This document shows positions 56,602-64,000 of a stretch of 64,000 bases of DNA, in pieces. A model generated the notes under the pieces. The model did no database searches. It had not been told where the DNA came from and saw nothing but the letters and a program-made list of their open reading frames with translations. Source of the stretch: Corynebacterium parakroppenstedtii (GTDB lineage Bacteria; Actinomycetota; Actinomycetes; Mycobacteriales; Mycobacteriaceae); contig NZ_JAGSOA010000001.1 of NCBI RefSeq assembly GCF_019754935.1, forward strand, positions 1,178,001 to 1,242,000, in the 5' to 3' direction. Position 1 is the stretch's first letter, and the number at the start of each line of letters is the position of its first letter. Position numbers and translations under genes: made by a program.

Positions 56602-56715
56602 ACACCAACCCTCGGAGCAAAGGAATTCTCGAACCATAAGGCCCTACTCCCATTCGGGAACCCAGCTTAATCCTTATCGGGTTGGTGTCTTACCGACCAG
56701 GTTACCCAACGCCCT
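56602..56715. other. Highly structured RNA-like region after the DUF3644 gene
   Basis: ACACCAACCC pairs perfectly with GGGTTGGTGT, and next inside ATAAGG pairs with CCTTAT; a further hairpin, CCC-ATTC-GGG, lies in the middle. On the minus strand parts look tRNA-like (GGTTCGAG as in a T-loop; a D-loop-like stretch), but T-arm and acceptor pairings fail. It could be a terminator complex, a decayed tRNA or a small RNA. The remaining 300 bases to 57013 show no gene. Confidence 0.4.
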
Positions 56716-57013
56716 TCTTTTGAGCAAGAGGTAGTGGCCGGGCTAAAAACACAAACATGTTTGGCTTGATCAGAGCCTTTTCAGAGAGGACTAACAGCCG
56801 GCATCAGATATCCGGTTCTTACACGGATGGACGTTGGCACCCTTTCCAGCTCAAACCACGAATGGGACATCTTCGACTACACCAAAACCTGTATACGAAA
56901 GCGGTGAGTAGGTACGTCTCCGTCACGCCGATATGGCGTGCAGTAGCAATCGGAGGTGGAAACGTACGCTACAACCGCTTCTCAAAAACCGCTGACGCTC
57001 CCCGGTGTTAGTC

Positions 57014-58720
57014 CTACTCGACGGTGGAGTGCCCGGGGAGCTTCTTGCGGATGACTTTGCCCATGGGGTTGCGGGGGAATTCGTCAACGAAGAAGACGTC
57101 CCGGGGGCGGTGCCCCTCGGAGAGTTCATTGACAACGTGCTCGCGGACTTCGTCTGCGGTGATCGGGTCGGTGCCTTCTTCCCTAATGATGTAGGCGCGA
57201 ATGGCCTGACCATACTGGTCGTCCGCGACGCCGTGGACATAGGAGTCGTGGATCCGCGAGTGCGAAACAAGGGCGTTTTCAATCTCGATGGGGAAGATTT
57301 TTTCGGCGTATTGGGTAATGATGAGGTCATCCCCACGGCCGAGCACGTGGAGCATGTTGCCATCGGTGATGTACCCGCGGTCGTGCATGCAGATCGCACC
57401 GTTGATGGTGGGGATGTCGATGTCTTGGTCGGTGTACCCAGCGAAGAGGTCGTACACGGCAACCCAGATAAGGCCAATTTCGCCTTCAGGTACCGGGTTG
57501 CCGTCCTCGTCGCGGATGTCGACGATTTCGCCGGGGTAGATGCGGCCACTGAGTGCGGTGTCCGCGGCGAGTTCTTCGGGCCGTGCGACGGCGATCGGGC
57601 CGGATTCTGAGCTTCCGTAGAGGTTGCACAGGACGGGTTGCGCTTCTGGGCCACCTTCTAGGCGACCAAATTTTTCGTTGGTTTTTTCGATTTCATGCGC
57701 AGCCAAGGGGCTACCTGCTGAGACGATGAAACGAAGCCCGTCAACGTGGTCAATTCCTTCGTTATCCATATAGGAGACGATGGAACGGAGCCGCGATGCA
57801 GCCGAGCACATCGCCGTGGCGTTGTAGTGCTGGATGTCGCGCAGTGTTTCTTCCGGAGAGAAGCCCCGTCGAGCAATGATGGTGGATTGCGTAAATAAGG
57901 ATAAGACGAGGTTGGCCCACCCATAGTCGTGGAAGAGAACACTAGTGAGGATGACAGTGAGGCCCCGCTTCCAGGGAATCCCTGAAACTAATGGTGCCGC
58001 CCCTTGCGGCGACTTGAAAGCCCCACGGATCACGCCCTTCGGCATTCCGGTGGTTCCCGACGTCATAACAACGTGGAAGCCACGTTTCGGACTTAAGGGT
58101 AGCGAGTCTGTTACTCGGGCCTGCCTGATGATGTCATCCATGGTCTCATGACGTTCAGCAATGTCGGAGTTATCGACGTGGCCGAGGATGATGTCATATT
58201 TATCTGTGGCGTCGTCTGCGAGCATGGGGAGGAATTCATCGTCCAGGATGAAGACGTCAATGTGGTTGAATGCCAGGACGTGCTCGAGCTGTTTTGCCGA
58301 CGTGTTGGCGTTGATCATAAAGATGTTGAAGCCCAGCATGTGGCGGCACGTAAGGGGGAGTATGGCTGCCCTACCATTGCGGGCTAAAACAGCGACGTTG
58401 GTGCCGGCCTTGACTCCGCGAGCCTGCAGGCCAAGGGCGAGGCGGTTGGTGCACTCCCAAAATTCGGCGTAAGTGAGCTCGCCATCGTCGTCAACGAGCC
58501 CTAATCGGTCCGGATTCATCCGGGCAGCCATGGATAGCATGGTCGTTTCCAGTGCTCCCCAGCGGTAGAAGCTTTTCGCTGCGGCGGCGATGTCGCCAGG
58601 CCTCATGGGCTCAAGGACCTCAAGGTCCTTGAGAATACGCAAAAAGTAGCCAAACTGCTGAAGTTTGACCTTAGCAGGTGCTCCGTGGTTGATCCGCGGA
58701 GTGAGCGTGAAATTTGACAA
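57014..58720 (-). CDS. Acyl-CoA ligase (ANL family), paralog 1
   Basis: 568 residues from TTG 58720 (AGGA upstream). P-loop VVMTSGTTGMPKGV (218-231), A5 motif LYGSSESG, hinge DDLIITQYAEKIFPIEIE, catalytic lysine in NPMGKVIRKKLP. An 80-residue N-terminal lead (RWGALETTML) precedes the adenylation domain and is shared with the two paralogs upstream. Resembles mycobacterial FadD2/FadD12-type ligases by recall. Substrate unknown; probably a fatty or branched acid. Confidence 0.9.
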   Translation of the reverse strand: MSNFTLTPRINHGAPAKVKLQQFGYFLRILKDLEVLEPMRPGDIAAAAKSFYRWGALETTMLSMAARMNPDRLGLVDDDGELTYAEFWECTNRLALGLQARGVKAGTNVAVLARNGRAAILPLTCRHMLGFNIFMINANTSAKQLEHVLAFNHIDVFILDDEFLPMLADDATDKYDIILGHVDNSDIAERHETMDDIIRQARVTDSLPLSPKRGFHVVMTSGTTGMPKGVIRGAFKSPQGAAPLVSGIPWKRGLTVILTSVLFHDYGWANLVLSLFTQSTIIARRGFSPEETLRDIQHYNATAMCSAASRLRSIVSYMDNEGIDHVDGLRFIVSAGSPLAAHEIEKTNEKFGRLEGGPEAQPVLCNLYGSSESGPIAVARPEELAADTALSGRIYPGEIVDIRDEDGNPVPEGEIGLIWVAVYDLFAGYTDQDIDIPTINGAICMHDRGYITDGNMLHVLGRGDDLIITQYAEKIFPIEIENALVSHSRIHDSYVHGVADDQYGQAIRAYIIREEGTDPITADEVREHVVNELSEGHRPRDVFFVDEFPRNPMGKVIRKKLPGHSTVE

Positions 58721-58925
58721 ATCTACATTCCTTTAAGCGTTAACTACAGACAAACTAGGGTAACAGCTGCAGTTTCAAAATCGGAATGAGCCTATCAAGC
58801 GTTACTTTTTACGGAAAAACTACCATAATGCCAGGTAAAGCAACCCCGGACACTTCACACTTTCTACAAACAGAATCAGCCTAACGAATACTGAGTAAGT
58901 TAGTTAGTTACTTTAAATGTTCTAC

Positions 58926-60626
58926 CTAATCGCTGTATTCTTCCCCATAGTGTGGTAGCGCCCGCTTGATAACTTTCCCCGCTGGACCGCGGGTGAAGTT
59001 GTCCACGAAGACAACATCTCGTGGAACGTGCGCTTTAGAAAGGTGCTCTTCCACCCATTTCCTCACATCATCGGCATCCGGCCCCTGTGAATCAGCAGCT
59101 CGAATGACGTACGCGCGGAGCGCTTGTCCGGTTGTTTTGTCGTCAGCGGCGAGGACAGAAACATCCTGCACGCCCGGCATTCCCATGATGCTTTCTTCGA
59201 GCTCGATGGGATATACCTTTTCACCGTACTGTGTGATCACTAGGTCATCAGCCCGGCCACGCACATAGAGCTTCCCATCACAAACAACTCCACGATCCCC
59301 CATCGGCCAATAACCGTTGATGGACGGGATTGAGGTATTGGGGTCGGTGTACCCAGCGAAGAGGTCAAAGCAGGAGATGGCAACGAGGCCTTCTTCCCCT
59401 TCCGGAAGTTCGTTTCCGTCCTGATCGAAAATCTTGACGACGCATCCGGGGTAGATTTTTCCAGTCAGCTCCGGGTCTTTTACCAGCTCATCTGCTGGCG
59501 CGACAGCAACGGCAGATGTTTCGCTACTCCCATACATCGAGTACAGCACAGGGCCAAACTTCTCATCTGCCCGCTTGATTTCATAAGGAATGAGGGGGCT
59601 CCCGGAGTTCGTGATGATCTTCAGCCCGTCATACCGATCCATCCCCTGTTCATCCATGTAGCCAATGACTTCCCGAATACGCGTCGCGGCTGTAACCCAC
59701 ATCGTGACGTCATACTTTTTGAAGTCGTTGAGGACCTGGCTTCCAGAAAAATGCCGGCGAGCTATGACGGTGGACTGGGTGAAGAAGGCAAACCCCATGT
59801 AGGCCCAGCCATAGGCGTGGAACAGGACCGCTGTTAAGAGAAGGGTCATACCACGTTCTAGTGGCATAGCATCTGCGACCGACGCGAACCCCTGGGGTGA
59901 ATTTAATGGCCGGCGTACCACGCCCTTGGGCATGCCAGTGGTTCCCGACGTCATCACCACATGCATACCCTTATGTGGCTTTTCAGGCAGCTCGTAATCC
60001 GAAGGAGCGGTTTGGATAAGCTGGCTAATCGATATGTAACTATCGCCATCGTCATTGTTACTAGCCGATGGGTTGTCGCGATGGGCTACGAACACGGTGC
60101 GGTCCCGAGATTTATCTGTGAGCAGCGGAATGAATTCTTCGTCCACGACGAGGGCGTCTACCTGGTGAAAATCGAGATAGTGCTCGATTTGGGGTGCCGA
60201 CGCGTTCGCGTTGATCATGAAAATGTTGTAGCCAGCCATCTGACGTGCGCAGAGTGGAAGAATCGAACCGCGCCCGTTGAGGGCCATAACCGCAACATTA
60301 GCGCCGTCACCCAACCCACGGGAGTGCAGCGCCTGAGCTAATTTATATGCGGCGTCATAGAGCTCTTTGTACGTCAGGGTCCCGTCATCATCGATCAATG
60401 CAGGGCGGTTAGGAACTTGCCGGGCTCCCCGGGCAATAATAAAGCCCTCTAGACCACCCCAACGTTTAAGATCCTTCAGATCTTTTCTGAGGTCAGCCCA
60501 CCCATTGGACTTAACAAACCCTTTTTGGTGCGAACGCTTAAGCAGCAGGACAAGCTGCTTGAAAATTTCCTTTTTAGAAAGTATCCGAGGCACCCGCGTT
60601 TCAAAAGTATAAGGTTTAGTATTCAT
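58926..60626 (-). CDS. Acyl-CoA ligase (ANL family), paralog 2
   Basis: 566 residues from ATG 60626; the 25 codons upstream are unlike the family. VVMTSGTTGMPKGVVRR P-loop, A5 MYGSSETSA, hinge DDLVITQYGEKVYPIELE, catalytic lysine in RGPAGKVIKRALP. The final motif differs from its paralogs (RGPAG instead of RNPMG). Separated from paralog 3 by a strong hairpin, so it likely has its own promoter in 60627-60712; 205 bases without a gene separate it from paralog 1. Confidence 0.9.
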   Translation of the reverse strand: MNTKPYTFETRVPRILSKKEIFKQLVLLLKRSHQKGFVKSNGWADLRKDLKDLKRWGGLEGFIIARGARQVPNRPALIDDDGTLTYKELYDAAYKLAQALHSRGLGDGANVAVMALNGRGSILPLCARQMAGYNIFMINANASAPQIEHYLDFHQVDALVVDEEFIPLLTDKSRDRTVFVAHRDNPSASNNDDGDSYISISQLIQTAPSDYELPEKPHKGMHVVMTSGTTGMPKGVVRRPLNSPQGFASVADAMPLERGMTLLLTAVLFHAYGWAYMGFAFFTQSTVIARRHFSGSQVLNDFKKYDVTMWVTAATRIREVIGYMDEQGMDRYDGLKIITNSGSPLIPYEIKRADEKFGPVLYSMYGSSETSAVAVAPADELVKDPELTGKIYPGCVVKIFDQDGNELPEGEEGLVAISCFDLFAGYTDPNTSIPSINGYWPMGDRGVVCDGKLYVRGRADDLVITQYGEKVYPIELEESIMGMPGVQDVSVLAADDKTTGQALRAYVIRAADSQGPDADDVRKWVEEHLSKAHVPRDVVFVDNFTRGPAGKVIKRALPHYGEEYSD

Positions 60627-60712
60627 TAGCTGAAGATCTCTTCCCGTGTCAAAAAGAACCTCACGGACAAAACTACGCTCAAAACTTATATTCTGATCCA
60701 ATATTTAAAATC

Positions 60713-60753
60713 GAAAAGGAACCGCCTGTCATTACAACAGGACGGTTCCTTTT
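60713..60753. terminator. Bidirectional hairpin between ligase paralogs
   Basis: GAAAAGGAACCGCCTGT pairs with ACAGGACGGTTCCTTTTC with one bulged base and a 6-base loop; A and T runs at both ends allow termination in either direction. It lies about 150 bases past the stop of paralog 3. Confidence 0.8.
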
Positions 60754-60901
60754 CTAAATTATCCTAAGACTTCCTACCAGAACCTCTAATCAACTAGGTA
60801 TCACGACGGACGATCCATCCGAAAAACCAGCTCGTCAAAACCTACTGGAGAAGCACGTTCGACACTGCAGTCAGCAACCTGAATCAAAATCGGACTTGAC
60901 T

Positions 60902-62620
60902 CTAAGATTCTGGAGCTGTCGAGTGATCAGGCAGCTCGTGTCGAATAACTTTACCCATCGGGTTCCTAGGAAAACTCTCGACGAAGAAGACGTCTCTCGG
61001 GACGTGAGCCTCGGAAAGATGAGCCTTCGCGGTAGCGCGAATGTCATCTGCGGTTAATTCGCTTGGTGCTACCCCTTCGTTGCGAATCACGTAAGCCACG
61101 AGGGCTTGCCCATACTTCGGGTCTTTGACCCCATGTACGTGAATGTCATCAATCCGGTCGTCTCGTACGAGGAGATCTTCAATTTCAGATGGGAAAATTT
61201 TCTCACCATACTGCGTAATGACCAGGTCATCCGCGCGGCCAAGCACGTACAGCTTACCGTCTTTAAAGTAGCCCTTGTCTCCCATTCGCAGCATGCCGTC
61301 AACTGTTCTCATTTTGATTTTCGGATCTGTGTACCCTGCGAACATGTCATACGTTGAAGCACAGACCTCACCAGACTCCCCCTCCGGAACCGGATTACCG
61401 TCTTCATCACGAATCTCGACGCGAACTCCGGGGTAAACGGTCCCTGTCAACGTGGGATCCTTTGCTAGCTCTTCAGCACTGGAGCCCGCCAAAATAGAGG
61501 TTTCAGTGCTTCCATAGCCGTTAGCAAGGATACGTCCGAACTTAGAATTAACCTCTTCAACCTCATACGGCATTAGGGGACTACCGGAGGAAATTATGAA
61601 ATCTAGCCCATTGACTCGTTCGATGCCAGCATTGTCGAGGTAAGTGCAGGTTTCCCTCAACCTAGACGCGGCACTAGCCCAACTATCAATGTTGTACTTA
61701 TCGATTTCCTTGATGACTCTTTCCGGATCAAACTTCCGCTGAGTGATGATCGTGGACGTTGTTAGCAGGCAAAGTACGAGTATTCCCCAGCCGTAGAAGT
61801 GGAACAGTACAGAGGTCAGAAGGAGACGCATGTTGCGGTGTAGAGGATATGCCGCCAATGCCGGGGCGACCCCTTGAGGCGACTTGAGCATCCTTCGCAC
61901 CACGCCCTTCGGCATGCCAGTGGTTCCCGACGTCATCACCACGTGAACTGACCTCGGAGGATTCTTGGGAAGGTTGTCCTCGCCAAAGCGATAGGCTGTT
62001 TCTGGGACCGAAGCACCGTCGATGATATTTTGTAGCGTTTTCAGACCCTCATCCGCGGCGCTAAAGCCATCTTCTTCGTATCCAATAATCACCTGGACCG
62101 TAGCTTTAGTTTTGTCCGTGAGACGATCGTAAAAATTACTATCAACAATAATTGTCGTGATCTCGTGAAACTCAAGAACTTTTTCGATTTGCTGCCCCGA
62201 GCTATTCGCGTTGATCATGAAAATATGATATCCGACCATTTGCCGTGCAAATAGGGGGAGAAGGACATCCCGTCCATTTAATGCCAGTACTGCTACATTC
62301 TGTCCCGCAACGACGCCATTATCCTGGAAACCATGTGCCAACCTTAGAGTTTCGTCGTAAAGCTCCTTGTACGTGAACTGACCTTTATCGTCGATGAGTG
62401 CCGTTCGGTCGGGATCCTTGCGGGCGCTTATCGCAAGATTTCCTGCTTCTAGGGCACCCCAGCGCTTTAGGAACTTCGCGTTTTCGCGTATTCCTCTTAT
62501 GCCACCTAATTCGAAAACGTCAGTACGCTTTACCTGTTTGAGGAAAAATAAAAACTGCTGAACTAACTGCTTTTTTGACACATGCAGATCAGTCTTCGGG
62601 TGCAGGGTGTAGTCGGCCAT
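60902..62620 (-). CDS. Acyl-CoA ligase (ANL family), paralog 3
   Basis: 572 residues from ATG 62620, which has GGAGAAGG upstream. VVMTSGTTGMPKGVVRR P-loop, A5 GYGSTETS, hinge DDLVITQYGEKIFPSEIE, catalytic lysine in NPMGKVIRHELP. N-terminal lead KRWGALEAGNLA as in the paralogs. Its start is 34 bases after the diflavin reductase stop, so the two are cotranscribed. Confidence 0.92.
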   Translation of the reverse strand: MADYTLHPKTDLHVSKKQLVQQFLFFLKQVKRTDVFELGGIRGIRENAKFLKRWGALEAGNLAISARKDPDRTALIDDKGQFTYKELYDETLRLAHGFQDNGVVAGQNVAVLALNGRDVLLPLFARQMVGYHIFMINANSSGQQIEKVLEFHEITTIIVDSNFYDRLTDKTKATVQVIIGYEEDGFSAADEGLKTLQNIIDGASVPETAYRFGEDNLPKNPPRSVHVVMTSGTTGMPKGVVRRMLKSPQGVAPALAAYPLHRNMRLLLTSVLFHFYGWGILVLCLLTTSTIITQRKFDPERVIKEIDKYNIDSWASAASRLRETCTYLDNAGIERVNGLDFIISSGSPLMPYEVEEVNSKFGRILANGYGSTETSILAGSSAEELAKDPTLTGTVYPGVRVEIRDEDGNPVPEGESGEVCASTYDMFAGYTDPKIKMRTVDGMLRMGDKGYFKDGKLYVLGRADDLVITQYGEKIFPSEIEDLLVRDDRIDDIHVHGVKDPKYGQALVAYVIRNEGVAPSELTADDIRATAKAHLSEAHVPRDVFFVESFPRNPMGKVIRHELPDHSTAPES

Positions 62621-62654
62621 AGGACCTTCTCCTTTAATGGTGCGTGCAAATCGA

Positions 62655-64000
62655 CTAGCTGAAGACATCACAAACGTAAGTGAAGTCTTCACGCTCCATC
62701 GATTCAACCTTTTCCTGGGCAGTGGTGATATCTGAACCGTCTTTATCAGCAATAATCTTCGTTATTGTTGCTCTTACGGCCGGGGCGAGGTGTTCGGCAT
62801 CACCACACACATAAATTCGTGCCTCTTGCTCAAGTAGTTCAATCACATCAGCACGGTCTACCCACAACCTGTCCTGAACATGCTTAACCTCGACGTTCTC
62901 GGCTCCCATCGTCTCCGGGTGACGCGAAAAGGCTTCGCGTACGTCGACGGCACCAGTTTCTTCCCACTTCATGAGTTCGTCTTTATACAAGTAGTCCGAG
63001 GACGCACCGTGGCAACCATAGAAAAAGAGACTCCGACCCAAGTGGTCATCACTATTCTTCGCACGGACAACATTTTCTTCGAGAAAAGCACGCATGGGAG
63101 CAATTCCGGTGCCGGCCGCAACCATTATCATTGGTCGCTCGATCGACTTTTCAGGACGGAAGTGCGCATTCCCCGGCGTTACCGATACTGAGATCCGGGA
63201 ACCTACCGGTTTATTGGCCAGCCATGTGGTAGCAACCCCTCTATACCTCCCAGAACCAGACCACGCTGGTGCATCAATTTGGGAAATAGTAAGTTCTGCC
63301 AACTGCGGATCCCTGAGGGCCGAAGACGAGATCGAATACTTCCGAGGCTTCATGGGTTGCAACATACCGAGAAATGCCTCGAATGTTGTATCGATGGATT
63401 TAAACTCGGTTAGCAAGTCTAGAACCGATCGGCGTTTGTCTTGGATTTCCCGTTGATAGTTTTTGTCGTCAGCGAGTTCCTCTAACTTGGCTTTTTCAGG
63501 AGGACATACGCATTCGCTAGCCAGTTCGCGAACTTGACGGACAGAAGCTGGCGTGTTGAGCTCCACGTAGCCTCCAATTAACTCACTCACCGTGACGGGG
63601 ACGTCGAGGGGGAGAAAGCTTGACCTGCCGTCTAAGCGGACTTGCTGGTCGGCGGACAGATCGAATTTAGATAGCACCCGCTCTACCTGTTCAGCCGGGT
63701 TCCTCGGCACAAATTCAAGATAATCGCCGGTCTTGTACTCCGTCCCCTCAGGCAGGCGAATCGCCATCTTCCGCTTGTGGTTAATCGGGCCATCAGCTTC
63801 GGTGCTCAAAACCTCGTTTTCTTCTATGACAGCGTTAACAAAACCGTTTTCAGGTTCGTCGCGAAGCACGGTATTCCTGTCGCCAGAAATCATGGAGACA
63901 GAAACCTGATCACCAATCTCGCCTGCATCCAGATCAACTCCGGTCAGGGTCGAGATCCGGTCCCATAGCTCTTGGGACCAGTCTTCGAAGGCACCAGCAT
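62655..64000 (-). CDS. Diflavin reductase (NADPH-cytochrome P450 reductase-like), 5' part outside the window
   Basis: 448 codons visible and open to the window edge. The beginning (AFEDWSQELWDRIST) is the end of a flavodoxin domain. An FAD domain with connecting insert follows (PRKYSISSSALRD; VATTWLA), then an NADPH domain (MVAAGTGIAPMRAFLEE; LFFYGCHGASSDYLY; IYVCGDAEHLAPAVRATI). It resembles P450 reductase, the reductase half of CYP102 fusions, or sulfite reductase alpha. What lies beyond 64000 decides which. It heads the reductase-ligase operon. Confidence 0.85.
   Translation of the reverse strand, partial: AGAFEDWSQELWDRISTLTGVDLDAGEIGDQVSVSMISGDRNTVLRDEPENGFVNAVIEENEVLSTEADGPINHKRKMAIRLPEGTEYKTGDYLEFVPRNPAEQVERVLSKFDLSADQQVRLDGRSSFLPLDVPVTVSELIGGYVELNTPASVRQVRELASECVCPPEKAKLEELADDKNYQREIQDKRRSVLDLLTEFKSIDTTFEAFLGMLQPMKPRKYSISSSALRDPQLAELTISQIDAPAWSGSGRYRGVATTWLANKPVGSRISVSVTPGNAHFRPEKSIERPMIMVAAGTGIAPMRAFLEENVVRAKNSDDHLGRSLFFYGCHGASSDYLYKDELMKWEETGAVDVREAFSRHPETMGAENVEVKHVQDRLWVDRADVIELLEQEARIYVCGDAEHLAPAVRATITKIIADKDGSDITTAQEKVESMEREDFTYVCDVFS

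Noticed and set aside
56602..56715. Functional tRNA with a long variable arm on the minus strand
   Set aside because: T-loop-like GGTTCGAG is present, but the T-stem and acceptor stem do not pair.
1..64000. CRISPR array or complete transposase/insertion sequence
   Set aside because: No regularly spaced repeats and no intact transposase, integrase or recombinase gene were seen.

Overview
The window looks like the chromosome of a Corynebacterium (order Mycobacteriales). The evidence is the SenX3-RegX3 / gpmA / YbjN / mshA / murB neighbourhood (the same genes and order as mycobacterial Rv0482-Rv0491), a RamB regulator beside isocitrate lyase and malate synthase, sdhCAB in the high-GC Gram-positive form, a DUF2993 LmeA-like protein and a mycothiol glycosyltransferase. 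Base composition is moderately GC-rich with several AT-richer patches. The species cannot be fixed from sequence reading alone.

Layout. 1-3019: start of regX3 and all of senX3, then an accessory patch with a frameshifted plasmid-type replication-protein remnant, a DUF3800-like gene and a helix-turn-helix remnant. 3020-9000: gpmA, YbjN gene, mshA, a divergent acyl-CoA ligase, murB. 9147-15651: a methyltransferase-like protein, an orphan 508-residue protein whose N-terminus appears frameshifted, LmeA-like lipoprotein-type protein, DUF2516, DUF445 and a small membrane protein. 15818-30590 is a central-carbon block: sdhCAB, GH65 phosphorylase plus beta-phosphoglucomutase, glcB and aceA divergent around a 480-bp control region with RamB/RamA-type sites, ramB, and a dicarboxylate symporter. 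30660-39571: a CrtI-type oxidoreductase ending in a tandem repeat, two tandem type-B carboxylesterases, a flavoprotein gene broken by one in-frame amber codon, and a secreted S33 peptidase. 39912-43085: an iron/siderophore-type ABC importer. 43142-44902: lpd followed by a small cysteine-containing reading frame with no start codon. 45235-50976: small membrane protein, an excisionase-type DNA-binding protein, transporters, an esterase and a short-chain dehydrogenase.

Accessory DNA at the right end. Between the dehydrogenase and tRNA-Thr(CGT) lies a 1.25-kb segment flanked by a 31-bp copy of the tRNA 3' end; it holds only a membrane-linked GAF-domain gene overlapping a 53-residue gene. After holB and a membrane adenylate cyclase, a second AT-rich insert (55.5-57.0 kb) carries a DUF3644 gene with a HEPN-like R-x4-H motif and a structured RNA-like region. 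This insert is flanked on the left by a 70-bp remnant of an acyl-CoA ligase 3' end and on the right by the intact ligase. Beyond it are three tandem paralogous acyl-CoA ligases and a diflavin (cytochrome P450 reductase-like) gene that runs off the window.

How the genes work together. Acyl-CoA ligases, symporter, SDH, Lpd and the glyoxylate enzymes form a fatty-acid/acetate/dicarboxylate-using metabolism. It is governed by RamB, probably RamA, and cAMP (the cyclase at 53.9 kb would feed a GlxR-type regulator). The best candidates for undescribed biology are the GAF + 53-residue pair in the tRNA-bounded segment, the DUF3644 insert with its RNA-like region, and the diflavin reductase + triple ligase cluster.
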